This document shows, in pieces, positions 11,669 through 18,038 of a stretch of 18,554 bases of DNA. Source of the DNA: DASXBA01 sp036406475 (GTDB taxonomy: Bacteria > Actinomycetota > Thermoleophilia > Solirubrobacterales > Thermoleophilaceae); NCBI GenBank assembly GCA_036406475.1, contig DASXBA010000113.1:1-18554 (forward strand), written 5' to 3'. A model generated the notes under the pieces. The model searched no databases and was not told where the DNA came from. It worked only from the letters and a program-made list of their open reading frames with translations. Position 1 is the stretch's first letter. Each line of letters starts with the position of its first letter. The position numbers and the translations under genes are program-made.

Positions 11669-12298
11669 ATGGTCAAGGAAGACACCAACCCCGCTCGGCG
11701 CCCGAGGCGTGCCGGGCTACTCGCCGTTCTGGCCGGTCTCGCCGTGTTGGCGCTCGCTCCGGCCGCGCAGGCAAGCTGCAACGACAAGCTCGTTCAGCCG
11801 TTCAAGCGCTACGGCGACAGCAACTACTACGCGCTCGCCCCGGGGGGCACGATGGAGAGCCCTACCGGCTGGAAGCTGACCGGTAACGCCTCGTTCGTGT
11901 CCGGGAACGAGCCCGCGTACGTGAACAGCACGAAGGACTCGCGCTCGCTCAAGCTCGCCAAGGGCAGTTCGGCGACGAGCGACTTCATGTGCGTCGACAC
12001 CTCGTACACCACGTTGCGGTTCTTCGGGCGCGATATCCCGGCCCTGGCGACGTCGGTGCTCAAGCTCGAGGTTCTCTACAAGGACCCGGCAACCGGTACG
12101 GTCAAGGCGCTCCAGACCAACTTCGGAAGCTCGCTGCTCCCGACCTGGGGACTTACGAGCCAGATCGCGCTCGCCGCGGGCAAGATCCCGCTCTACCCGG
12201 ACGGGACCGGCCGGGTGGCGTTCAGGCTGAGCACGGTGTCGACGCTTCTGGGCTACTGGCAGGTCGACGACCTGTACGTGGACCCGAGGCGGCGCTAG
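11669..12298 (+). CDS. Small secreted protein under c-di-GMP riboswitch control
   Basis: This is a 209-residue preprotein. A basic N-terminus (about 1-14, PARRPRR) and a hydrophobic stretch (15-31) end in a signal-peptidase I site after A35 (PAAQA/SC). The mature part of about 174 residues is rich in Ser, Thr, Gly and Leu with alternating hydrophobic residues, suggesting an all-beta domain. It has two cysteines, C37 and C108 (SDFMCVD), likely a disulfide. Features such as GWKLTGNASFVSGNEPAYV and the C-terminal WQVDDLYVDP resemble carbohydrate-binding beta-sandwich folds, but I cannot name a family. A sigma28 promoter and GEMM-I riboswitch precede it, so a surface, adhesion or motility role is inferred. 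ATG 11669 is set by GGAGG 8 bases upstream. The last 4 bases overlap the convergent dehydrogenase gene. Confidence 0.88.
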   Translation: MVKEDTNPARRPRRAGLLAVLAGLAVLALAPAAQASCNDKLVQPFKRYGDSNYYALAPGGTMESPTGWKLTGNASFVSGNEPAYVNSTKDSRSLKLAKGSSATSDFMCVDTSYTTLRFFGRDIPALATSVLKLEVLYKDPATGTVKALQTNFGSSLLPTWGLTSQIALAAGKIPLYPDGTGRVAFRLSTVSTLLGYWQVDDLYVDPRRR

Positions 12299-13182
12299 GC
12301 GCTGAGCCCCGGGTTCTCGACGGGCTCGTCGCCGGAGTAGTCGTAGAAGCCCATCCCGGTCTTGCGGCCGTACCAGCCGGCCGCGAGCATCTTGCGCAGC
12401 GTGGGCGGCTTGGCGAAGCGGCGTTCCCGGAACTCGTCGAACATCACCTCGCAGATCGAGCCCATGGTGTCGAGGCCGACGAAGTCGGCGAGCGTCAGGG
12501 GACCCATCGGGTGCCCCGCGCCCGCCTTCATGGCCTCGTCGATCTCGGCTATCGAGCCCACCTGCTCCTCGAACGCGCGCATCGCGTCGAGCATGTAGGG
12601 CACGAGCAGCCGGTTGACGATGAAGCCGGCCTTGTCCCTCGTCGGGATGCCCAGCTTGCCGATGCTCTCGGTGAACGACCTGCCGGCCTCGAAGGCCTCG
12701 TCGGAGGTCGTCACCCCGCGCACGACCTCGACCAGCTTCATCACCTGGGCGGGGTTGAAGAAGTGGAGGCCGAGGAAGCGGTCGGGCCGGCTGGTGGCGG
12801 CGGCCTGGTCGATCACGGGCAGCGAGGAGGTGTTCGTGCAAAAAAGGGCCCCGTCCCCGATTACGTCATCCACTTCCTTCCACATCTCGAGCTTGAGGCC
12901 CAGGTCCTCCGTGATCGCCTCGATCACCAGATCGCTCCCGGACAGGTCGCCGTAGTCCAGCGTCCCTTGGATGCGGCCGCGCACGGCGTCGGCGTCCGCC
13001 TGCTCGGCCTTGCCCTTCTCGACCGCGCGGGCGAGCTGCTTCTCGATCTTTCCGAGCCCGGCGTCGAGTTTCTCCTGGCTGACCTCGCGGACCACGACGT
13101 CGTAGCCCGCCTGCGCCGCCACCTGGGCGATTCCGTGGCCCATCAGGCCGCAGCCGAGGACGCCCACCTTCTTGATCTCCAC
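12295..13182 (-). CDS. 3-hydroxybutyryl-CoA (3-hydroxyacyl-CoA) dehydrogenase
   Basis: This 295-residue protein has the usual stand-alone size of the family. The N-terminal Rossmann fold begins VGVLGCGLMG (G10-x-G12-x2-G15) and binds NAD(P). The catalytic dyad is H140 (GLHFFNP) and E152 (KLVEVVRG). DKAGFIVNRLL starts the C-terminal helical dimerisation domain, which ends with GHPMGPLTLADFVGLDT and GRKTGMGFYDY. It interconverts 3-hydroxybutyryl-CoA and acetoacetyl-CoA, in beta-oxidation or acetoacetate/butyrate metabolism. The start is GTG 13182, with GGAGG 7 bases upstream. It is divergent from enoyl-CoA hydratase, the enzyme of the preceding step, across only 43 bases. It may act on longer or aromatic-pathway acyl-CoAs. 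Confidence 0.92.
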   Translation of the reverse strand: MEIKKVGVLGCGLMGHGIAQVAAQAGYDVVVREVSQEKLDAGLGKIEKQLARAVEKGKAEQADADAVRGRIQGTLDYGDLSGSDLVIEAITEDLGLKLEMWKEVDDVIGDGALFCTNTSSLPVIDQAAATSRPDRFLGLHFFNPAQVMKLVEVVRGVTTSDEAFEAGRSFTESIGKLGIPTRDKAGFIVNRLLVPYMLDAMRAFEEQVGSIAEIDEAMKAGAGHPMGPLTLADFVGLDTMGSICEVMFDEFRERRFAKPPTLRKMLAAGWYGRKTGMGFYDYSGDEPVENPGLSA

Positions 13183-13225
13183 TAGCCTGCCTCCAGTTTT
13201 CAGTCGTCGAGCGCCGGGAGCCTAT

Positions 13226-14005
13226 ATGTCGCTGATCGGAGTCGAAGATCGTGGCGAGGTCCGCCACATCGTGCTGCAGCGGGCCGAGAAGCGGAACGCC
13301 TTCAACGGGGACCTGATCCAGGCCCTGGGCGCCGCGGTGGAGGAGGCGTCGGCGGACGACGACGTACGCGTGGTGGTCCTGCGCGGCGACGGGCCGATGT
13401 TCTCCTCCGGCATGGACCTGAACGACCTGCGCAACCTGTCGGAGAACCCGGTCGGCCTGCGCCGCTTCCGGCGGCCGATCCTGCAGATCTGGAACCTGCT
13501 CGAGGAGATGCCCAAGGCGACGATCTGCCAGATCCACGGCGCCGCGCTCGGTGGCGCGTTCGAGCTGGCCACGGCCTGCGACTTCCGCACGATGGCCGAG
13601 GACGCGGTGGCCGGCATCCTGGAGGTGCGGGTCGGTCTCCTCCCCGACGTCGGCGGCTGCTCGCGGCTACCGGCCATCGTCGGGCTCGGCAACGCCAAGG
13701 AGCTGATCATGACCGGCAAGATCGTCGACGGGCGCGAGGCGCACCGGATCGGCTTCGCCAACCGGATCGCTCCTCCGGAGGAGCTGGACTCGGCCACGGA
13801 GGCGTTCGCCAACGAGCTGCTGGGCTGCGCGCCGATGGCGGTCGGCCTGGCCAAGCGGATCCTCGACGCTGCGGCCAAGCCCGCCCTCTCCCTGACCCTC
13901 GAGCAGGAGGTCGCGGCGCAGGAGACGCTCGCCGCAACCGACGACTTCGCAGAGGGCACGCGCGCCTTCTTCGAGAAGCGCGATCCGGAGTTCGCCGGGC
14001 GCTGA
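13226..14005 (+). CDS. Enoyl-CoA hydratase/isomerase family protein
   Basis: This is a 259-residue crotonase-fold enzyme. The oxyanion-hole segments are FSSGMDL (59-65) and HGAALGGAFEL (104-114). Both catalytic glutamates of true hydratases are present at the canonical 20-residue spacing: E113 (GGAFEL) and E133 (GILEVRVGLLPDVGG). It should add water across 2-enoyl-CoA double bonds; 3-methylglutaconyl-CoA hydratase is possible given the neighbouring HMG-CoA lyase. ATG 13226 is chosen over the longer frame because GGGAG sits 5 bases upstream and the extension overlaps the divergent dehydrogenase start. The next gene, a glycosyltransferase, begins 6 bases after its stop, so they are probably co-transcribed, an unusual functional mix. 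Confidence 0.9.
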   Translation: MSLIGVEDRGEVRHIVLQRAEKRNAFNGDLIQALGAAVEEASADDDVRVVVLRGDGPMFSSGMDLNDLRNLSENPVGLRRFRRPILQIWNLLEEMPKATICQIHGAALGGAFELATACDFRTMAEDAVAGILEVRVGLLPDVGGCSRLPAIVGLGNAKELIMTGKIVDGREAHRIGFANRIAPPEELDSATEAFANELLGCAPMAVGLAKRILDAAAKPALSLTLEQEVAAQETLAATDDFAEGTRAFFEKRDPEFAGR

Positions 14006-14011
14006 GCCACG

Positions 14012-15136
14012 GTGGAGCTGGTCCTCTCTTTCGAGCACCTGGGGCTCGGAGGCACCGAGAGCTACCTGCTCACCACCGCCGAGCAGCTCGAGCGGCTAGG
14101 TCACTCGGTGACCGTTTACGCGCCCCAGCCGGGGCCCATGGCCGAGGTCGCCGAGCGTCGCGGCGTGCGCGTGGCGGTCGGCGCGGATGCACTACCCGAT
14201 CGTTGCGACCTCGCCTACCCGCAGGACGGCGCGACGGCCTACGACCTGGCGGGCCGATATCCGGAGGCCCCGCAGGCATTCCGGCTCGCAAGCGAGCTCT
14301 CCGACCTCCAGCTCCCACCGGAGCTTCCGGGCGTGGTGGAAGCGGTCGTGGTGCTCGCCGAGCGCTTCGCCCGGCGCGCCCGGGCGCTCGCGCTTCACGC
14401 GCGGCTAGTGCGCCTGCGCCAGCCGATCGACACCGAGCGCTTCGCCCCTCTCGACAGCCTGCGCCCGCGGCCGCGGCGCGCCGTGCTGCTCGGCAACTGG
14501 CTCCGCGGCGCCCGGCGCGAGCTGCTCGTCCGAACGTGGACCGAGGCCGGGATCGAGTGCCGGCAGGTGGGCCTCGACGGCGGCTGGGACCCGGCGCCGG
14601 AGCGAGCCATCGCCGACGCGGACATCGTCGTAGGCAAGGGCCGCGCCGCGCTGGAGGGGATGGCGTGCGGCAAGGCGGTCTACCTGTTCGACTTCATCGG
14701 CGGCGACGGCTGGGTCACGCCCGAGCACTACGAGGCGATGGAGGCGGACGCGTTCGGCGGAGCCGCGCTCGGCCGCGACGTGAGCGCCGAGTCGCTGCGG
14801 GCGGACCTCGAGCGCTACGACCCGCAGATGGGAGTGGCGAACAGGGATCTCACAACCCGTAACCACAGTGCTCGCCACCACGCCCAGCACCTCGTCGACG
14901 TGTTCAGGGAGCTCGCGCCCCGCGAGCATCCGCCCGACGAGGCCGCGGAGCTGGCGCGGCTCGTGCGGGTCCAATGGGCCACAGACGACCGCGTGCTCGG
15001 CCTCAACGCCGAGAACCAGCGGCTGCTGCAGCGGCTGCGCGAGACCGAGAACGAGCTCGACGTGCTCCGCTCGAGCCGGCGCTATCGGCTCGCGGCGGCG
15101 CTCGGCGAACTGGCCGACCGCGTCCGGCGCCGATGA
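14012..15136 (+). CDS. GT-B fold glycosyltransferase
   Basis: This is a 374-residue protein. The N-terminal Rossmann half starts SFEHLGLGGTESYLLTTAEQ, a glycine-rich loop typical of GT4-like transferases, followed by LGHSVTVYAPQPGPM. The second half has GNWLRGAR, ADIVVGKGRAALEGMACGKA and the acceptor/nucleotide region with VTPEHYEAMEAD. The GRAALEGMACG segment corresponds to the donor-binding E-x7-E-like region, though the classic second Glu is not obvious. Residues about 335-374 (AENQRLLQRLRETENELDVL, then SSRRYRLAAALGELADRVRR) form a coiled coil and amphipathic basic tail that may contact membrane. It likely transfers a sugar during surface polysaccharide synthesis. The start is GTG 14012, and its stop overlaps the next gene's ATG (ATGA), indicating translational coupling. 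Confidence 0.82.
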   Translation: MELVLSFEHLGLGGTESYLLTTAEQLERLGHSVTVYAPQPGPMAEVAERRGVRVAVGADALPDRCDLAYPQDGATAYDLAGRYPEAPQAFRLASELSDLQLPPELPGVVEAVVVLAERFARRARALALHARLVRLRQPIDTERFAPLDSLRPRPRRAVLLGNWLRGARRELLVRTWTEAGIECRQVGLDGGWDPAPERAIADADIVVGKGRAALEGMACGKAVYLFDFIGGDGWVTPEHYEAMEADAFGGAALGRDVSAESLRADLERYDPQMGVANRDLTTRNHSARHHAQHLVDVFRELAPREHPPDEAAELARLVRVQWATDDRVLGLNAENQRLLQRLRETENELDVLRSSRRYRLAAALGELADRVRRR

Positions 15137-15819
15137 CCGAGCTAACGCCCTCCGACCTCGCGCCCGGCCTGATGCTGGGTCCCGGTGTGGAGCTCGGGGA
15201 CGACCTCGACCTGGGCGCCCACGTGGTGATCCACGCCGGAGTCAGGATCGGCGACGGCTGCACGCTCCAGGACGGTGCAATCGTGGGCAAGTCCCCGCGC
15301 CTCGGCCCGCGCTCGACCACGGGCGGCCCGATCCCGGTCACCACCATCGAGCCCGGCGCATCGGTCGGTTGCCACGGCGTCGTCACGGCCGGGACCACCG
15401 TGCGCGAGGGCGCGATCGTTGGCGATCACTCCTTCGTGCGCGAGCGCGCGGACATCGGCCCGGAATCGGTCGTCGGCGCCGGCGCGGCAATAGGACCGGG
15501 CGTGGTCGTGGGCAGGCGGGTGCGCCTGTGGACGCACGTGGTGCTCGCCCCGGGCACCGTGATCGAGGACGAGGCCGACATGTCGATCGGGGCCTCGACC
15601 ACCTCGCGGCGCTGGGAGCCCGGCGGCAAGTCCGCCGGGGTCCGCGTCGGACGGCGCGCGAAGGTCGGCGTCTACGCCGTTCTACTCGCCGGCGTCGAGG
15701 TGGGCGACGACGCCGTGGTGGGCGCGAACTCGCTCGTCAACAAGGACGTCGCCCCGGGGTCCGTTGTGGGTGGGACCCCGGCGCGCGTCCTTGAAAATGA
15801 ACGGACCCGGATGCCGTAA
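15133..15819 (+). CDS. Left-handed beta-helix (hexapeptide-repeat) acyltransferase
   Basis: This is a 228-residue protein built from imperfect hexapeptide repeats of the form [IVL]-G-x4, such as LGAHVVIHAGVRIGDGCTLQ, IEPGASVGCHGVVTAGTTV, IGPESVVGAGAAIGPGVVVG and VEVGDDAVVGANSLVNKDVA. It ends in PGSVVGGTPARVL, the standard closing motif of sugar O-/N-acetyltransferases (WbbJ/PglD-like), which work as trimers with acetyl-CoA. An insertion at about 50-60 (KSPRLGPRSTTGG) and another near 150-165 interrupt the helix, as in LpxA/WlbB-like enzymes. ATG 15133 overlaps the TGA of the glycosyltransferase gene, so the two are coupled and probably modify the same glycan. The acceptor is unknown. Confidence 0.88.
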   Translation: MTELTPSDLAPGLMLGPGVELGDDLDLGAHVVIHAGVRIGDGCTLQDGAIVGKSPRLGPRSTTGGPIPVTTIEPGASVGCHGVVTAGTTVREGAIVGDHSFVRERADIGPESVVGAGAAIGPGVVVGRRVRLWTHVVLAPGTVIEDEADMSIGASTTSRRWEPGGKSAGVRVGRRAKVGVYAVLLAGVEVGDDAVVGANSLVNKDVAPGSVVGGTPARVLENERTRMP

Positions 15820-15825
15820 TCCGGG
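15806..15825 (+). terminator. Hairpin terminator candidate at the end of the acyltransferase gene
   Basis: CCCGGAT (15806-15812) and ATCCGGG (15819-15825) form a perfect 7-bp stem with loop GCCGTA. It spans the TAA stop, and only a weak tail (CCCGTTACTGC) follows. It may end the hydratase-glycosyltransferase-acyltransferase transcript. Confidence 0.5.
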
Positions 15826-15837
15826 CCCGTTACTGCA

Positions 15838-15937
15838 ATCGGAGCGGGTCGGGGGAACCCAGGACTGCCGAACCGGCTCCGATGTCTCTCAAATCGAGAA
15901 CTACCCGAAACGGGGGAACCAAACCCCAGATTCGGCA
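15838..15937. other. Unclassified structured intergenic element
   Basis: The gap between two convergent operons holds dense self-complementarity. ATCGGAGC (15838-15845) pairs with GCTCCGAT (15876-15883). GGGT/ACCC lies within that loop. TCTC/GAGA follows at 15887-15899. CCCG-AAA-CGGG is at 15904-15914 and GGGG/CCCC at 15913-15927. TGCCGAA (15866-15872) is complementary to TTCGGCA (15931-15937). The 10-mer CGGGGGAACC occurs twice, at 15850 and 15911. The GGGGAACC words recall c-di-AMP riboswitches, but the conserved GGGGTGAATC block is absent and no same-strand gene follows. It could be a two-way terminator, a repeat element or a small RNA; the strand is undecided. Confidence 0.45.
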
Positions 15938-15950
15938 TTTGTTGGAGCCC

Positions 15951-16847
15951 CTAGTGCCAGTCCACCGGGCCGGCGGTGAGGACGTGGCTCCCGAGCGGCC
16001 GTCCGAGCACTTTCTGAGCCTCCCGCGCGCAGGCCACCAGGCGCTCCAGATCGATGCCGGTCTCGTAGCCCATCTCGTGCAGCATCGAGACGAGATCCTC
16101 GCTCGCGATGTTCCCGGTCGCGCCCTTCGGCACCGGGCAGCCGCCCAGCTCGCCGAACGACGACTCGAACGAGCGGACGCCCGACTCGAGGGCGGCCAGC
16201 ACGTTCGCGAGCCCCTGTCCACGCGTGTTGTGGAAGTGCGCCGTCAGCTCGGCGTCCAGCCCGGCGCGCTCGAAGAACTCCCGCACCTGGCGCGGGTTGG
16301 CCATACCGGTGGTGTCGCCGAAGGCGATCTCCTCACAGCCCGCGTCCACGAGCCGGCGGGCGATCGCCAGCACCCGCTCCTCCGGCACCTCGCCCTCGTA
16401 GGGGCAGCCGAAGGAGACCGAGATCACGCCCTCACAGCGCAGGCCCTCCGTGCGCGCGCGGCCGACCACCGTCTCCAGCCCGCTCAGCGACTCCTCTATC
16501 GAGCGGTTGACGTTCTTCCGGTTGTGCGTCTCGCTGGCGGAGAGGAAGACGTTGATCTCCTGGAAGCGGTCGCGGAGCGGCAGGGCGTTGTCGAGCCCCT
16601 TTTCGTTCGGAATCAGCACCGAGACCGACACCTCGTCCGGGATCCGCGCTCGCCGCAGGACCTCGGCACCGTCGGCGAGCTGCGGGATCACGTCGGCGCG
16701 CACGAAGCTCGTCACCTCGAGCCGCCTGAGGCCGGTGGCGGCGAGCATCTCGACGAGCCGGACCTTGTCGTCGGTCGCGAGCACCTCGGGCTCGTTCTGG
16801 AAGCCGTCCCTGGGGCCTACCTCGCGGATGTTCACCGGCTCTGTCAC
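15951..16847 (-). CDS. Hydroxymethylglutaryl-CoA lyase
   Basis: This is a 298-residue TIM-barrel lyase of the DRE-TIM family. The N-terminal substrate/metal motif is REVGPRDGFQNE with R13 and D14. LEVTSFV follows, then the metal-binding pair H204 and H206 (AHFHNTRG) and the cysteine loop GGCPVPKGATGN with catalytic-type C237. These match authentic HMG-CoA lyases in length and order. It cleaves HMG-CoA to acetyl-CoA and acetoacetate in leucine catabolism, in the cytoplasm. The start is set at GTG 16847, which overlaps the TGA of the preceding VOC gene (GTGA); the frame upstream lacks family similarity. It is the third gene of a coupled SDR-VOC-lyase operon. Its product acetoacetate is the substrate of the acetoacetyl-CoA synthetase at 6278-8200. 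Confidence 0.92.
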   Translation of the reverse strand: MTEPVNIREVGPRDGFQNEPEVLATDDKVRLVEMLAATGLRRLEVTSFVRADVIPQLADGAEVLRRARIPDEVSVSVLIPNEKGLDNALPLRDRFQEINVFLSASETHNRKNVNRSIEESLSGLETVVGRARTEGLRCEGVISVSFGCPYEGEVPEERVLAIARRLVDAGCEEIAFGDTTGMANPRQVREFFERAGLDAELTAHFHNTRGQGLANVLAALESGVRSFESSFGELGGCPVPKGATGNIASEDLVSMLHEMGYETGIDLERLVACAREAQKVLGRPLGSHVLTAGPVDWH

Positions 16848-17191
16848 GGGTGCTCCGTGAGAGAGAGGATATTTCCGTCCGGATCCTTGAACCACGCGAC
16901 GCGGGCGCCGCTCGGCGAGGTCCAGATGCCGCTCTCGCCGGCGAAGTCGTAGCGCTCGAGGGTGATCCCCAGCCGCTCCACCTCGGCCTCGATGTCGTCC
17001 ACCATCCAGCCGAGCGCAGTGCGCTGGGGCGGATCCACCTGGTCGACCTTCTGGATCCGCAGCGAGGTGCCGCCGGAATCGAACACGAGGGCGAACTCGT
17101 CGTCGGAGACGAAGCGCAGTCCCAGCGTGTTCTCGTAGAACTCGCGCGCGTGCTCGGGCCGCGCGGTCGCCAGGAAGGCGACCAGCCTCAA
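16844..17191 (-). CDS. VOC family protein, metal site apparently incomplete
   Basis: This is a 115-residue glyoxalase-fold protein. Module one is ARPEHAREFYENTLGLRFVS; module two is ALGWMVDDIEAEVERLG, ending FKDPDGNILSL. The common His before the second VDDI strand is Gly-Trp here and the usual Glu after GNIL is Ser, so at least two canonical metal ligands seem absent. It may bind a small molecule rather than catalyse metal-dependent chemistry. The start codon is the rare TTG at 17191, overlapping the upstream SDR stop (TTGA). Its own stop overlaps the HMG-CoA lyase GTG. This tight placement suggests a role linked to the acyl-CoA pathway. It is clearly distinct from the VOC protein at 8229-8588, which keeps its ligands. 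Confidence 0.82.
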   Translation of the reverse strand: MRLVAFLATARPEHAREFYENTLGLRFVSDDEFALVFDSGGTSLRIQKVDQVDPPQRTALGWMVDDIEAEVERLGITLERYDFAGESGIWTSPSGARVAWFKDPDGNILSLTEHP

Positions 17192-17925
17192 ATCATCGCC
17201 AGGCCGCCCGAGACGCCCACGGCCTGGCCGGTGATATAGGAGGCGTCGTCGGAGGCGAGGAAGGCGATCGTGGCGGCGATCTCGTCGGGCTGTCCGAGCC
17301 GGCGGAGCGCGGTCGAGCCGATCATCGTCTGGACGATCTTCTCCCCCAGCTCGCCGAGCTGCTCCGGAGCGGCCATCAGCAGCGGCGTCTCGATCGGTCC
17401 CGGCGCCACGGCGTTGCAGGTGATCCCGTAGCGCGCGCTCTCGCGAGCGATCGCCTTGGTGAAGCCGATCACGCCGCCCTTGGCCGCCGAGTAGGCGCCC
17501 GAGCCGTGCGAGCCCACCCGCCCGGCCTCCGAGGCGACGTTGACGATCCTGCCGCGGCGGCGCTCCTGCATCCCCGGGAGCACGGCGTGCGTCACCGCGA
17601 GCACGCCGCGCAGGTTCACCGCGAGCACGCGATCCCAGAGCGCCTCGTCGGTCTGGGTGAAGAAACCGAACTCGTCGTAGCCGGCGTTGTTCACGAGGAC
17701 GTCGACCTCGCCCACCTGCTCCACCGCCTTGCCGATCGACTCGGTCGAGCGCACGTCGAGCTCGTAGGCCTCGCCGTCGACCTCACCCGCGATCTCGCTC
17801 GCGCCCTCGAGGTTCAGGTCGGTGACCGCGACCTTCGCGCCCTCGGCAGCGAGCCGGCGGCAGGTGGCGGCGCCGATGCCGCTGGCCCCGCCGGTGACGA
17901 GGGCGGTTCGCCCTTCGAGCCTCAT
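17188..17925 (-). CDS. Short-chain dehydrogenase/reductase (SDR), NAD-type
   Basis: This is a 245-residue classical SDR. The cofactor loop is TGGASGIG (11-18), with Asp36 at the end of beta-2 favouring NAD(H) over NADP(H). NNAG is at 79-82, and the catalytic residues are N104, S132, Y145 and K149 (YSAAK). It ends with YITGQAVGVSGGLAMI. Closest in character are 3-oxoacyl-ACP reductase-like or 3-hydroxyacyl-CoA dehydrogenases of catabolic operons; the substrate is not determined. It is the first gene of the SDR-VOC-lyase operon, and its TGA overlaps the TTG of the VOC gene. ATG 17925 has TAGCCT 9 bases upstream, so the mRNA may be nearly leaderless. Confidence 0.9.
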   Translation of the reverse strand: MRLEGRTALVTGGASGIGAATCRRLAAEGAKVAVTDLNLEGASEIAGEVDGEAYELDVRSTESIGKAVEQVGEVDVLVNNAGYDEFGFFTQTDEALWDRVLAVNLRGVLAVTHAVLPGMQERRRGRIVNVASEAGRVGSHGSGAYSAAKGGVIGFTKAIARESARYGITCNAVAPGPIETPLLMAAPEQLGELGEKIVQTMIGSTALRRLGQPDEIAATIAFLASDDASYITGQAVGVSGGLAMI

Positions 17926-17934
17926 GGAGGCGGG

Positions 17935-17940
17935 AGGCTA
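17935..17940 (-). promoter_or_regulatory. Candidate -10 (TAGCCT) of the SDR-VOC-lyase operon
   Basis: On the minus strand TAGCCT fits TANNNT and ends 9 bases before ATG 17925. The overlapping plus-strand TATAGG (17939-17944) shares its TA, recalling the bidirectional boxes at 5043 and 8210, but it lacks the final T and no start codon lies close by. Confidence 0.45.
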
Positions 17941-17966
17941 TAGGTACGGCCTAGCCGGACCGGTCT

Positions 17967-17987
17967 CGACCGCCGTGACGGCGGTCG
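17967..17987. repeat. Inverted repeat, 9-bp arms (distal copy)
   Basis: CGACCGCCG and CGGCGGTCG are perfect arms separated by TGA. It lies upstream of the F420 reductase gene, 33 bases centre-to-centre from a second inverted repeat of identical geometry but different sequence. Confidence 0.6.
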
Positions 17988-17999
17988 TTGTCGTCAAAG

Positions 18000-18020
18000 G
18001 TGCGGGCGGGACGCCCGCAC
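18000..18020. repeat. Inverted repeat, 9-bp arms, over the F420 reductase promoter
   Basis: GTGCGGGCG and CGCCCGCAC are perfect arms separated by GGA. The repeat ends 4 bases before the TAATCT -10 box, covering the -35 position, so a bound regulator would control the promoter. It could instead be an RNA hairpin, but no upstream plus-strand gene needs termination. Confidence 0.6.
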
Positions 18021-18024
18021 GGGG

Positions 18025-18030
18025 TAATCT
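18025..18030 (+). promoter_or_regulatory. Candidate -10 (TAATCT) for the F420 reductase gene
   Basis: TAATCT fits TANNNT and ends 8 bases before GTG 18039. No Shine-Dalgarno sequence is present, consistent with a leaderless mRNA. Confidence 0.5.
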
Positions 18031-18038
18031 CGCGCGCC

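Noticed and set aside
15838..15937. c-di-AMP (ydaO-type) riboswitch
   Set aside because: GGGGAACC words are present, but the conserved GGGGTGAATC and CAGCTAACC blocks are missing, and no gene follows on that strand.
15882..16952. 356-codon plus-strand ORF opposite HMG-CoA lyase
   Set aside because: It is antisense to a gene with all catalytic motifs and shows no domain of its own.
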